From Lachnospiraceae bacterium (GTDB taxonomy: Bacteria; Bacillota; Clostridia; Lachnospirales; Lachnospiraceae), in assembly GCA_015057615.1 (NCBI GenBank), contig SVEA01000126.1, positions 1 through 53,196 of the forward strand: DNA of 53,196 nucleotides, read 5' to 3'. A program made the position numbers and the translations under genes. Of this stretch, positions 7,932 through 16,085 are shown in pieces (position 1 is the stretch's first letter; every line of letters starts with the position of its first letter). The notes beneath the pieces were generated by a model. The model was not told the DNA's origin, searched no databases, and saw only the letters and a list, made by a program, of their open reading frames with translations.

Positions 7932-8828
7932 TTAAATCTTGTTTCCAGAAATTACCTCTATTTTCTGGTTGTCAGCTCCCTTTGTAGGTTTCGGAGTTTC
8001 CTCTTTATCTAAATCAAAATTCTCGGTTATAAACTTATCAAGAGCATCAACCAAACTGCCGGCTTTTACGGAGGAAGCGATGGCTTCCTTCTCAGAAGTT
8101 CCGTTAAAGAATTCTTCTAACGCACTCGAGAATCCCGTTAACATATCAAATTCAGGATGCGCACTAAGATAACTCTCTAAAGCGGAAGCATCCTCCGGGT
8201 TTGTTACAAGCAGAGTGCAAACGGCAAATTTGCTATTACCATTGGTGTCTTTGGCATCGATTTCAGCAAATAAATAAGTAAGTCCTAAATTATTCGCAGT
8301 AACCCGTCCACCAATACTGACAGAAGCAATGGAGGAGTTGTAACTGGAAAATCTGGCAAGCTCAGCGGTATTCGTTGGCTTTAAGATAACCTTTAATAAA
8401 TCACTGCGGTCTAAACCTAAAACAATACGTGACTTTGTAAGGCGGACACTGAATGCAGGCGGCCCTACCGTAACATCGCAGGTTAAGCTGACCGGAGTGT
8501 CACCGTCTTTTATTGTCACTATTATAGCAGTGGTTCCTACTTTTTTTGCAGTAATCTTACCATCCTCATTAACAGAAGCAATTTCCGAATCATTGGATTT
8601 AAAGCTGACCTTAGCATTTTCGCCTAAATTGTATACCCTTAACGTAAATGACTTATCGGTAACTAAGGTTATACTTTTTAAGTTTAGTTTGTAATCGTTC
8701 AGTTTCTCCTTCTCGATACTACCAGCCTTAACCGTATGAGTATTATAAGGCGTTAGCGGTGTAAGCAAGGTGAAAAAAAGAAGTAAGCCAAGGGTAATCA
8801 TAATTTTCTTAATCAATTTCTTTAACAT
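7932..8828 (-). CDS. Secreted protein with two bacterial Ig-like (Big_2) domains
   Basis: The protein has 298 residues. Residues 1-35 are a signal peptide (KKLIKKIMITLGLLLFFTLL, then cleavage near VKAGS). Residues about 45-125 and 130-215 are two Big_2 domains, shown by SFKSNDSEIASVNEDGKITA with KKVGTTAIIVT and SSYNSSIASVSIGGRVTANN. The remaining 80 residues are a helical, charged C-terminus of unknown function. Such proteins are usually displayed on or released from the cell surface, but no sorting motif or choline/SLH anchor is present. The GGAGG ribosome binding site lies 7 bases before the ATG. A perfect 18-bp palindrome overlaps the likely -10 box (see 8869-8890). Confidence 0.85.
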   Translation of the reverse strand: MLKKLIKKIMITLGLLLFFTLLTPLTPYNTHTVKAGSIEKEKLNDYKLNLKSITLVTDKSFTLRVYNLGENAKVSFKSNDSEIASVNEDGKITAKKVGTTAIIVTIKDGDTPVSLTCDVTVGPPAFSVRLTKSRIVLGLDRSDLLKVILKPTNTAELARFSSYNSSIASVSIGGRVTANNLGLTYLFAEIDAKDTNGNSKFAVCTLLVTNPEDASALESYLSAHPEFDMLTGFSSALEEFFNGTSEKEAIASSVKAGSLVDALDKFITENFDLDKEETPKPTKGADNQKIEVISGNKI

Positions 8829-8868
8829 GGCTATCCTCCGAATCTGGAAATTCCTTTTGTCACATCCT

Positions 8869-8890
8869 ATCTATTCTAGAATAGATTATA
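8869..8890 (-). promoter_or_regulatory. Palindromic operator candidate over the -10 box of the Big_2 gene
   Basis: On the minus strand TATAAT (8890-8885) is followed at once by the perfect palindrome ATCTATTCTAGAATAGAT (8886-8869). No good -35 box stands 17 bases upstream. The palindrome would cover the transcription start and is a plausible repressor or activator site. Confidence 0.5.
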
Positions 8891-9593
8891 GCAATACTTT
8901 TTGTCAGAAAAGTGTCATATATATAAAATTAATATGATTAATTAGGAAATGTTTCATAATATATGCGATAGGTATGGACACGTGAGGTATTACACGGTAA
9001 AATAATTACAAATTGGTGTATTTGGCGAGCGGGTATCCTACTCGTATTGCCATTTATCATTACGCGGGCTAATTTATGCAGGCATTACGATAAAAATGGT
9101 ATCAAACGCTCCGTATAAGTTCTATTTTAATTCATTTTACCACTTGTTTTCCATACAGAGTATCATATATAATAAAAGCAGAGTGTTTTTTTTACATTTA
9201 TATTTCCAGCAAGGCCGTGGTAGAAGCTTCTTGAAACCGGCTTCTCACCAATACCGATATGTTTTTTAACGGATGCCATATCATTATATTCTGCTTTACG
9301 ATACTTTTTTATACAAAGTGTCAGGTATAAAAAAGTAGTACATAATCGGTAAAAGGAGAAGAAATTAAAATTTATTAAAAAATTGAAACAAATCAGCCAG
9401 CTGTCTCGTCTAATATTGTGGTTTCTATAGGATATCGTGAAAGCGGAATGAAAAATGCGGGGTTTGCCTGCAATTTCCGATAGAAGTTACAAAATCATGA
9501 GCATACATTTTGCTCATGACATTATAGAATGTATGATACATACATTAACCTGCATATGAAAAAAGGGAAAATCTTTGAAAGGGGAATAGAATA
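8891..9593. other. 700-base intergenic region with inverted repeats, no convincing gene
   Basis: No full gene is visible. A possible promoter (TTGTTT 9144, 18-base spacer, TATAAT 9168-9173) points towards the response regulator. A perfect 13-base inverted repeat TACTTTTTTATAC/GTATAAAAAAGTA spans 9302-9337 and could be an operator or terminator. Behind it AAAAGGAG precedes a 20-codon stub reading KFIKKLKQISQLSRLILWFL without a proper start codon, possibly the remains of a signal peptide. ATGAGCA/TGCTCAT at 9496-9517 is another strong hairpin. The ~400-base leader before 9594 might include a small RNA, but nothing proves it. Confidence 0.4.
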
Positions 9594-10289
9594 ATGCAAC
9601 ATATATTAATCGCAGATGATAATCGTGATATTACGGATATCTTATCTACATACTCCAGGATGGAAGGATTTGAACCGGTCGTAGCGGGGGATGGAGAAGA
9701 AGCGATAAGGCTGTTTAGCCAGTATGAGCCAGATGTTGTATTACTGGATGTTATGATGCCCAAAGAGGATGGGTATGAAGTTTGCCGTAAAATTAGGAGC
9801 AAATCCAATGTACCGGTAATATTGATTACTGCCAGAGGAGAAGACTTTGATAAAATCATGGGTTTAGATATCGGCGCAGATGATTATATTGTAAAGCCGT
9901 TCAGCCCAAGAGAAGTAATGGCAAGAGTGAGGGCAGTATTAAGAAGAATGTCTAAGACTACGAAGGAAGAGACTTCAGACAATGTAATCAAGATGGATAA
10001 TCTGGAAATCAGCTTGGATGAATATACCTTACATATCAGCGGCAAGAAAATTGCACTTACTAAGAAAGAGATTGAAACCATGTGGACACTTGCCGGCAAT
10101 CCGAATAAAGTTTTTACAAGAGATAATCTACTTGACAGCTTATGGGGATTTGATTATTTCGGTGATAGCAGAACTGTTGATTCCCACATTAAGAGACTGC
10201 GCGCAAAATTAGACACGGTAGAGCATCCCTCCTGGTCAATAAAAACAATCTGGGGTGTTGGATATAAATTCGAAATTGATGAAAAATAA
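9594..10289 (+). CDS. OmpR/PhoB-family response regulator
   Basis: The 231-residue protein has a receiver domain (1-120) with the acidic pair D8-D9, phospho-acceptor D52 in VVLLDVMMPKEDG, the conserved Thr in ILITARGE and Lys in YIVKPFSPRE. It is followed by a winged-helix DNA-binding domain (about 132-228: LTKKEIETMWTLAGNPNKVF, DSRTVDSHIKRLRAKL, IKTIWGVGYKFE). It should bind promoter DNA after phosphorylation by a histidine kinase, most likely the one at 10694. The ribosome binding site is AAAGGGG. An intrinsic terminator directly follows, so the kinase is not simply co-transcribed. Confidence 0.95.
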   Translation: MQHILIADDNRDITDILSTYSRMEGFEPVVAGDGEEAIRLFSQYEPDVVLLDVMMPKEDGYEVCRKIRSKSNVPVILITARGEDFDKIMGLDIGADDYIVKPFSPREVMARVRAVLRRMSKTTKEETSDNVIKMDNLEISLDEYTLHISGKKIALTKKEIETMWTLAGNPNKVFTRDNLLDSLWGFDYFGDSRTVDSHIKRLRAKLDTVEHPSWSIKTIWGVGYKFEIDEK

Positions 10290-10303
10290 AAAAGATGAAT
10301 TGG

Positions 10304-10326
10304 AAAGGCCACTCAAGTGGCTTTTT
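10304..10326 (+). terminator. Terminator between response regulator and kinase
   Basis: AAAGGCCACT pairs with AGTGGCTTTTT around a very short loop, ending in a T run. Confidence 0.8.
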
Positions 10327-10353
10327 CTATGAGTTACGGCATAGGAATAACTT

Positions 10354-10677
10354 TGATTTGAGCGTCAAAAGCTGATTTGTAAACTAACTTTGTCGATTTG
10401 CACAATTTATGTAATGACAAGTAGTAATAGGAAACCTATTTTATTTGCAACACATTGTTTTCAAAATGCTGCATAAAGCGCAGCGCAAAGCATTGCAAAA
10501 AACGCAATACTTGGTTGAAGTTCGTAATGGTACGTATGACCACAAAATACGTGGTCTAAGTCCAACGACTTCAAACAGTTTCGTATTGAAATATTGCTTC
10601 CTATTACTTAAGTTTTTCCTTGCATTGTGCAAATTGATGAAGCCGATTTGTTAAGAAAGCTTTTGACCCTCAAATCA
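10354..10677. repeat. Palindromic element A, full copy A1
   Basis: The ends TGATTTGAGCGTCAAAAGC and GCTTTTGACCCTCAAATCA are inverted repeats, and the whole 324 bp is imperfectly palindromic about a centre near GACCACAAAATACGTGGTC (10538-10556). The inner blocks AATTTGCACAATT, AGTAATAGGAAAC, GCATTGCAAAAAACGCAATA and GTTTCGTATTGAAATA recur in copies at 45731, 47061 and, inverted, 51629. Open frames inside it on both strands are by-products of the palindrome. Confidence 0.8.
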
Positions 10678-10693
10678 AGAAAGCGAGGACAAA

Positions 10694-12169
10694 ATGGCGA
10701 AAGAAAATAAGGTACGAATCTACAACCGCCTGTTTTTTAAATTGTATCTGAATTATGCGATCATGCTTTTAGTTACGGCAGTCCTTATTTGTCTTATCTT
10801 TATGAAGCTATACTATGATTCCACGATGGACAACCATAGGAATCAGCTGGAGAGGCAAGCGCTCAAGGTATCCGAAAGAATGACGGAATTTATTGAATAT
10901 GGAAAAACAGATGAGTTTCTTGAATATTTGAGTACCTTGGAAGAAATCAATGAAATGGATGTATGGACCATAGCGAATCCGGCTGCTGTAAAGCCTATGG
11001 GCGAAAATTTGATTACAAATACATACGAAGAGTTTTTGGGATCTGAGGATTATGTTGATTATGCAAAAATTCTGCAAAGCGCATTTGGTAATGTTATGGA
11101 CAATCAGACAAACTATGATGAAATATACCAGATGCAAACAATTACGGTTGCGGTACCGGTATATGGTGTAAACCGGGATGTCGTCGGTGCGGTCTTACTT
11201 AAGTCGCCCGTGGAAGGTCAGCGTGCCATCATATCCACAAGCTTAAGTCTTATTGTTTTCAGTAGTGTTGTGGCGCTCGCAATTTCCTTTCTTATTGTCA
11301 TTGTATTTGCTACAGAATTATCCCTTCCGATTTCAAGAATGCGGGTCACCGCACTGGAGCTGGCGGCAAGCAATTACCATACTAAGACTGGAATCAGTCG
11401 GAACGACGAGATTGGTGATTTGGCAAGTACGATTGACGTTTTGTCCGAGAAATTATTAGAAAATGATATTCAAAGAAAGAATCTGGAGCAGACCAGATTG
11501 GATTTCTTCGCGAATGTATCCCATGAATTAAGAACGCCGATCACGGTTCTGCGGGCTTATACAGAAACTCTGATTGACGGAGTGGTAAAAGATGAGGATA
11601 AAATAGCGCAATACTACAACCGTATGCTTTCGGAGTGTAAAAGTATGGAGCGGCTCGTAGGTGACCTACTGGTATTATCTAAAATGCAGAACCCTGATTT
11701 TGCAATTGAAAAGGAGCCAGTGGAATTGATTCAGATCTTTGAGGATATTATACGAAGTGCGAGTACCATCGCAGCAAAGAAAAATATTACGATTGATGTT
11801 AAAAATGATCTGCCATTCTGTATGATGCTGGGAGACTATGATCGGCTCAGACAGATGTTTATGGTCATCTTAGATAATGCTATAAAGTTTACCAAGGAAA
11901 ATAAAACAGTTCACATAATAATATCAAAGACGGATAAAATAAGAATATCCATCCGAGATGAAGGCATTGGAATTGAAGCGGCTGATCTGGAACATATTTT
12001 TGATAAATTCTATAAGTCTAGCCTACGGCAGAATGCAAATGGCTCCGGTCTCGGACTGGCAATAGCGAAACAGATTGCATTAAAACATGATGGTGATATA
12101 GAAGTAGAATCACAGATAGGAAAAGGAAGTGAATTTATATTTACCTTTCCACCCTATGAGGTAGACTGA
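10694..12169 (+). CDS. Membrane sensor histidine kinase with HAMP domain
   Basis: The protein has 491 residues. TM1 is at about 19-39 and TM2 at about 183-208, and the extracytoplasmic sensor domain between them has no recognised fold. A HAMP linker follows (210-262), then HisKA with phospho-accepting H277 in NVSHELRTPITVLRAYTETL, and an HATPase_c domain (about 375-489) with the N box DNAIKFT, the G1 box IRDEGIGIE and the G2 box NGSGLGLAIAKQI. It should phosphorylate the OmpR-type regulator encoded at 9594-10289. The pair is split by a terminator and a 324-bp palindromic element, so the kinase either has its own promoter inside the element or depends on read-through. The usual GGAGG is replaced by GCGAGGAC before the ATG. 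Confidence 0.95.
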   Translation: MAKENKVRIYNRLFFKLYLNYAIMLLVTAVLICLIFMKLYYDSTMDNHRNQLERQALKVSERMTEFIEYGKTDEFLEYLSTLEEINEMDVWTIANPAAVKPMGENLITNTYEEFLGSEDYVDYAKILQSAFGNVMDNQTNYDEIYQMQTITVAVPVYGVNRDVVGAVLLKSPVEGQRAIISTSLSLIVFSSVVALAISFLIVIVFATELSLPISRMRVTALELAASNYHTKTGISRNDEIGDLASTIDVLSEKLLENDIQRKNLEQTRLDFFANVSHELRTPITVLRAYTETLIDGVVKDEDKIAQYYNRMLSECKSMERLVGDLLVLSKMQNPDFAIEKEPVELIQIFEDIIRSASTIAAKKNITIDVKNDLPFCMMLGDYDRLRQMFMVILDNAIKFTKENKTVHIIISKTDKIRISIRDEGIGIEAADLEHIFDKFYKSSLRQNANGSGLGLAIAKQIALKHDGDIEVESQIGKGSEFIFTFPPYEVD

Positions 12170-12214
12170 TTAATTATTTACAATATATCCCAAACAAAAA
12201 GAGCGATAAAAACC

Positions 12215-12243
12215 TTGAAATATAGCGGATAATAAACTATAAT
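12215..12243 (+). promoter_or_regulatory. Strong sigma-A promoter of the 6S RNA gene
   Basis: TTGAAA (12215-12220), a 17-base spacer and TATAAT (12238-12243) predict transcription from about 12250. Confidence 0.8.
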
Positions 12244-12249
12244 ACTATT

Positions 12250-12470
12250 AAAGATAATCATTCCTGAGGTGTTCGACACTCCTGTAATTTTGAACCTACG
12301 TGATATAAAACGGGATTCCTATATCTGTAAGTGGATGCCAAGCCGCCGTTTGCAGCGGAAGACAGAGATTTACATGCGGTTACCCACCTAGCCTGGCTAG
12401 GAGTCAAAATAACAGGAGCCGGCATTTTGGGTGATTACTAAAGAGAAAGGCGGCCTTGAGCCGCTTTTTT
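12250..12470 (+). ncRNA. ssrS: 6S RNA
   Basis: A strong promoter feeds about 185 bases of non-coding RNA and then a GCGGC/GCCGC terminator with six T. The ends can pair (AATCA near 12255 with TGATT near 12432, and CCTGTAATTTTGA near 12281 with TCAAAATAACAGG near 12403), enclosing an open region and a long apical arm. This is the elongated bubble-containing rod expected of 6S RNA, which mimics an open promoter and holds the sigma-A RNA polymerase in stationary phase. The CCTGAGGTGTTCG start is also as I remember it from clostridial 6S RNAs. The identity rests on structure and recall, not on a search. Confidence 0.75.
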
Positions 12471-12483
12471 GATTTAATATATT

Positions 12484-12566
12484 ATCTCCTATTACTTAAG
12501 TTTTTCCTTGATTTGTGCAAATGGAAGAAGATGATTTGACAGGAAAGATTTTGTCCTTCAAATCAG
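12484..12566. repeat. Element A, right-end fragment A2
   Basis: CTCCTATTACTTAAGTTTTT to CTTCAAATCA matches the right quarter of copy A1 (10594-10677). The left part is absent. It sits directly behind the 6S RNA terminator. Confidence 0.75.
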
Positions 12567-12587
12567 ATCTTTAAAGTTTACATCAAC

Positions 12588-13163
12588 TCAGCCAATGGTT
12601 TCCTTGGAATGCTGTATTTTATGGATAGTATCCTCATTGATGGCTTGCTTAAGTTCTTTCAGATATTTTGAAAATGCCACTTCTTTTTCTCCGTGTGTCA
12701 GATTTAATTCATATTCAAGAGGAATCCATGTTGAAAGATCAGCCTCGTTGTGCTGAATGAGTACCTCCATCTTATCAAGTGCTTTGTATATCTTAGATTC
12801 TATAGACTTTTGTTCCTGCATTTCTGAATATAGCATCGTAAGTTCCTGTTTATATGGCTCCGGTAAATCGCTTAGCAGCTGGTTAACTTTTTCGTTTTCT
12901 ACTATTTCATCATTTTCAGTCTTGTGAAAGGAAGGGATGTCACCTGTGATTGCTTCCCCTAAGTCATGACATATGCACATTAATATCACTTTATTAATAT
13001 CCGCATTAGGAAATTCATCCTTCACTAAGTATGCCATGAGAGATAATCTCCAGCTATGTTCCGCTACACTTTCCTGTCGATTAGAAGAAGTCCAGGAATG
13101 TCTTGTATTATTCTTTAGTTTTTCTGCTACCGACATAAGTTCTATGAGTTTTTTTGGGTTCAT
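12588..13163 (-). CDS. HD-domain phosphohydrolase (YfbR-like)
   Basis: The 191-residue protein starts at the ATG at 13163, chosen because GGGAGG lies 9 bases upstream; the ATG at 13184 overlaps that site. HD-domain metal residues are visible: the first His in SVAEHSWRLSLMAYL, the HD pair in MCICHDLGEAITGDIP, and the late Asp in ALDKMEVLIQHNEADL. The pattern matches the HD_3/YfbR group, whose characterised members are 5'-deoxynucleotidases. The exact substrate here is not certain. The gene is alone on its strand, with the element A fragment behind it. Confidence 0.88.
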   Translation of the reverse strand: MNPKKLIELMSVAEKLKNNTRHSWTSSNRQESVAEHSWRLSLMAYLVKDEFPNADINKVILMCICHDLGEAITGDIPSFHKTENDEIVENEKVNQLLSDLPEPYKQELTMLYSEMQEQKSIESKIYKALDKMEVLIQHNEADLSTWIPLEYELNLTHGEKEVAFSKYLKELKQAINEDTIHKIQHSKETIG

Positions 13164-13296
13164 TTTCCTATACCTCCCGATCATAAAATAGTTTGCTTTT
13201 TCGCGCTATTAATTTAAATGTTGATACTTAGATTATCATATAACATTCTGCACAGGCATACCCCTTTCTCAATGGGCAACCGTTCCCACTTAAAAC
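13164..13296. other. Upstream region of the HD-domain gene
   Basis: AT-rich sequence that should hold the promoter of the minus-strand gene. No clear -35/-10 pair was identified. Confidence 0.3.
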
Positions 13297-13477
13297 ATTA
13301 TATCATGAACCAAAAAACAGTTCATGATCTTTAGCTCCGATCGCATATTACAAGCAAGCTTGTATATGCTCACTACGCTTTTATTATATCATGAGTAACG
13401 AACACTCATGATCTTGGCACTCCACTCGGGAATTACAAGCAAGCTTGCATTTCCTCATTCCGTTTTTATTATATCAT
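13297..13477. repeat. Two tandem ~86-bp units with covarying hairpins
   Basis: Unit 1 begins at 13297 and unit 2 at 13383, each with ATTATATCATGA, and a third start appears at 13468. Each unit has two hairpins. In the first, ATCATGAAC/GTTCATGAT in unit 1 becomes ATCATGAGT/ACTCATGAT in unit 2. In the second, the core TTACAAGCAAGCTTG is kept while the outer pairs change from GCATA/TATGC to GGAA/TTCC. The stems therefore change sequence but keep pairing. Confidence 0.7.
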
Positions 13478-13566
13478 ACCATAAAATTACAGTAAAGTAT
13501 TATAAACAAGCAGTTAAATAGTTGATTTTACTTTAATAAATGTAACATACTATCATTATTCCCCCC

Positions 13567-13595
13567 TTGTCTTTTAATAAAGGAGAAACTATAAT
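13567..13595 (+). promoter_or_regulatory. Sigma-A promoter of nadE
   Basis: TTGTCT (13567-13572), 17 bases, TATAAT (13590-13595). Transcription should begin at about 13602, inside the hairpin array that forms the nadE leader. Confidence 0.75.
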
Positions 13596-13701
13596 GTAAG
13601 CAAACACGAATTCTGAAGGAATTCGTGCATAAGAAAAGCAAGGCTTTTCTTATGAGCAGCGAAGCTGCGTTTTGCTTAACGAACATTTGTGAAGCAAATG
13701 T
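13596..13701 (+). repeat. Hairpin array B3 (cloverleaf-like) in the nadE leader
   Basis: The outer stem TAAGCAAA/TTTGCTTA (13597 and 13671) encloses three hairpins in a row: CACGAATTC/GAATTCGTG (13605-13627), CATAAGAAAAGC/GCTTTTCTTATG (13628-13654) and GCAGC/GCTGC (13656-13668). A fourth, ACATTTG/CAAATGT (13683-13701), follows. The spacing between neighbouring stems is one base or less. No tRNA features (GTTCRA T-loop, CCA end) are present. Confidence 0.7.
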
Positions 13702-13767
13702 GAGTCTATCAACGGGAGAGATTCATATATACTTTTAGATAGCTTAGAGAATAGGAGATGAAATACA

Positions 13768-15756
13768 TTGAGCGGTTTTATAAATAACGGAATTATAGAA
13801 GTTGCTGCCGTAGCGCCTGCATCCATTCAAATTGGAAATCCAAGCTATAATGTAGATAGAATGTTAGAGCTTATAGGTGATATTAATAGAAAGAATAGTA
13901 TCGGTGAGAGACAGACAAGAATCGTAGTATTTCCGGAGCTTTGTATAACTGGATATACTTGCGGAGATTTATTTAATCATTCCATATTGATTAATAAAGC
14001 AATGGATGAATTGATGCGGTTTGTTGAAAAATCCAATCATGAATTTAATCCAATTATGTTCGTGGGAATTCCTTTACGAAAAGATAATCAATTATTTAAC
14101 TGTGCAGCTGTTATTCATAGGGGAAAAATTCTTGGCTTTGTGCCAAAAACCTATATTCCGAACTACAGTATCTTCTACGAATTAAGAAATTTTAAGCCTT
14201 CCTTTGATCGAATCAATGATGAAATTACGATAAAAGGTGCCCGGTATCCTTTTTTGCCCAATATCCTGATTGAAGATGAAGCATCCGGAGCGGTTATCGG
14301 TACGGATATCTGTGAGGATTTGTGGGCTCCCATTCCGCCGTCCTCGTATCATTGTTTACATGGTGCAAATATTATAGTAAATCTTTCGGCAAGTAATGAA
14401 ACCATTGGAAAATCGGATTACCGAAGAAATATGATTACGATGCACTCCGCAAAGTGTATGTGTGGTTATATCTATGCATCTGCGTCATCGGATGAATCTA
14501 CAACAGACAACGCATTTTCGGGGCATTGTATTATAGTAGAAAACGGCTATATAATCTCCGAATCGAAATCCTTTCATAACACAGAGATCACTTATGGTGA
14601 GATCGATATTGAAAAATGCTTAAATGAACGGACAAGGAACAGTTCCTATATGATTATCCATGAAAAACAGGAATATAAATACATTTATACAAAAACATTT
14701 GATCGATTGACCGATAAATTCAAATCAAACAAGGAATTACCCCTCTTACCCTTTGTTCCGCAAGATATTGACCGTCGTTCCGAGGAGATTATGAATATTC
14801 AGGTCACAGGACTAGCTCAAAGACTGAAAAAGATACATTGTGATAGGGCTGTCATAGGTATATCGGGCGGACTCGATTCGACCCTGGCGCTAATGGTAAC
14901 GGTAGAAGCATTTAAACGGAATAAATATGATCGAAAGGGAATCATAGGAATTACTATGCCGGGCTTTGGAACAACGGGCAGAACCTTAGAAAATTCAAAG
15001 AAGCTGATGAAGGCTTTAAATATCACCTTATTCGAAATACCGATTCGGGATGCCTGCATTCAGCATTATCAGGATATTCAACACGATATTAATGTGCATG
15101 ATGTAACCTATGAGAATGTGCAAGCAAGAGAAAGAACCCAAATTCTCATGGACATGGCTAATAAATATAATGGAATTGTTGTCGGAACAGGAGATTTATC
15201 TGAGCTGGCTCTCGGATGGTGTACTTATAATGGAGACCAAATGAGCATGTATGGGGTAAATGCATCCATTCCTAAGACACTCGTAAGAGGTATCGTAAAA
15301 TCCTATGCAAAGAAGCAGGAAGATGCGATTAAAGAGACGCTTCTTGATATCTGTGATACTCCGATAAGCCCGGAATTATTACCTCCAAATCCGGATGGTA
15401 CCATTGCTCAGAAAACGGAGGAAGTGATCGGCTCCTATGCAGTACATGATTTTGTTTTATATTACATGCTGCGGTATGGATTTGGACCGAAAAAGATTTA
15501 TGAATTGTATGTTAATTCGTTGAAGCTGCAAACAATTAGAAAGGGCGGAAATCCCAAAGAAATTGATAAGCAGAGAATATATAAAGATATGAAAACCTTC
15601 TATAGACGATTCTTTACACAGCAGTTTAAGCGCTCCTGTATGCCGGACGGTATTAAAGTCGGTTCCGTATCGCTATCTCCGAGGGGGGATTGGCGGATGC
15701 CAAGTGATGCTTCGGCAGAAATCTGGCTGAAAGAGCTTGCTATGGTTGAAGAATAA
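13768..15756 (+). CDS. nadE: Glutamine-dependent NAD(+) synthetase
   Basis: The 662-residue enzyme has two domains. The N-terminal nitrilase-type glutaminase (1-300) has catalytic E57 (VVFPELCITGY), K127 (FVPKTYIPNY) and C182 (GTDICEDLWAP). The C-terminal synthetase (330-660) has the ATP-pyrophosphatase loop SGGLDSTLAL near residue 366 and the conserved VVGTGDLSELALGWCTYNGD. It amidates nicotinic acid adenine dinucleotide to NAD with ammonia tunnelled from glutamine. The start is TTG at 13768, ten bases behind AGGAG. The gene stands alone between its own promoter with a structured ~165-base leader and a terminator. Confidence 0.97.
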   Translation: MSGFINNGIIEVAAVAPASIQIGNPSYNVDRMLELIGDINRKNSIGERQTRIVVFPELCITGYTCGDLFNHSILINKAMDELMRFVEKSNHEFNPIMFVGIPLRKDNQLFNCAAVIHRGKILGFVPKTYIPNYSIFYELRNFKPSFDRINDEITIKGARYPFLPNILIEDEASGAVIGTDICEDLWAPIPPSSYHCLHGANIIVNLSASNETIGKSDYRRNMITMHSAKCMCGYIYASASSDESTTDNAFSGHCIIVENGYIISESKSFHNTEITYGEIDIEKCLNERTRNSSYMIIHEKQEYKYIYTKTFDRLTDKFKSNKELPLLPFVPQDIDRRSEEIMNIQVTGLAQRLKKIHCDRAVIGISGGLDSTLALMVTVEAFKRNKYDRKGIIGITMPGFGTTGRTLENSKKLMKALNITLFEIPIRDACIQHYQDIQHDINVHDVTYENVQARERTQILMDMANKYNGIVVGTGDLSELALGWCTYNGDQMSMYGVNASIPKTLVRGIVKSYAKKQEDAIKETLLDICDTPISPELLPPNPDGTIAQKTEEVIGSYAVHDFVLYYMLRYGFGPKKIYELYVNSLKLQTIRKGGNPKEIDKQRIYKDMKTFYRRFFTQQFKRSCMPDGIKVGSVSLSPRGDWRMPSDASAEIWLKELAMVEE

Positions 15757-15766
15757 TCCTGATAAG

Positions 15767-15813
15767 AAACCCGATAAGGAAAGACTAGAGAACACTCCTT
15801 ACCGGGTTTTTTT
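15767..15813 (+). terminator. Terminator of nadE
   Basis: AAACCCGATAAGGA pairs with TCCTTACCGGGTTT and is followed by TTTTTTC. Confidence 0.85.
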
Positions 15814-15990
15814 CTACTTATAATTTCTGTTATACATCGTAAAGCTGTAGTGCCATTCTACCCTTTTAATGTTCTATTACTCTGGCTTAAATTTCGACAT
15901 AAAAAGAACTGAGAGGATTTCAGAAACAGTTTTGTAAGTTACTATAATTAATTACTTCATTATAATTAGTAATAAATAAACAAATACCTA

Positions 15991-16053
15991 TTGACTAGGC
16001 AGAGGGTATGTTATAATATGGACAAAATACATAATATTACATATGATGTAATA
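15991..16053 (+). promoter_or_regulatory. Promoter and operator candidate of the carbamoyltransferase operon
   Basis: TTGACT (15991) and an extended -10 TGTTATAAT (16009-16017) with a short 15-base spacer. The perfect inverted repeat TATTACAT-ATG-ATGTAATA (16035-16053) lies just after the start of transcription and could bind a repressor or act in the mRNA. Confidence 0.6.
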
Positions 16054-16085
16054 ATATAGTAATAAAAGTTGTAAGAGGTAAATAT

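Noticed and set aside
10441-10654. Overlapping open frames on both strands at 10441-10654
   Set aside because: They fall in palindromic element A1 and mirror each other because of the inverted symmetry; no start signals.
13596-13701. tRNA or tmRNA because of the cloverleaf shape
   Set aside because: No T-loop GTTCRA box, D-loop or CCA end, and the stems do not have tRNA lengths.
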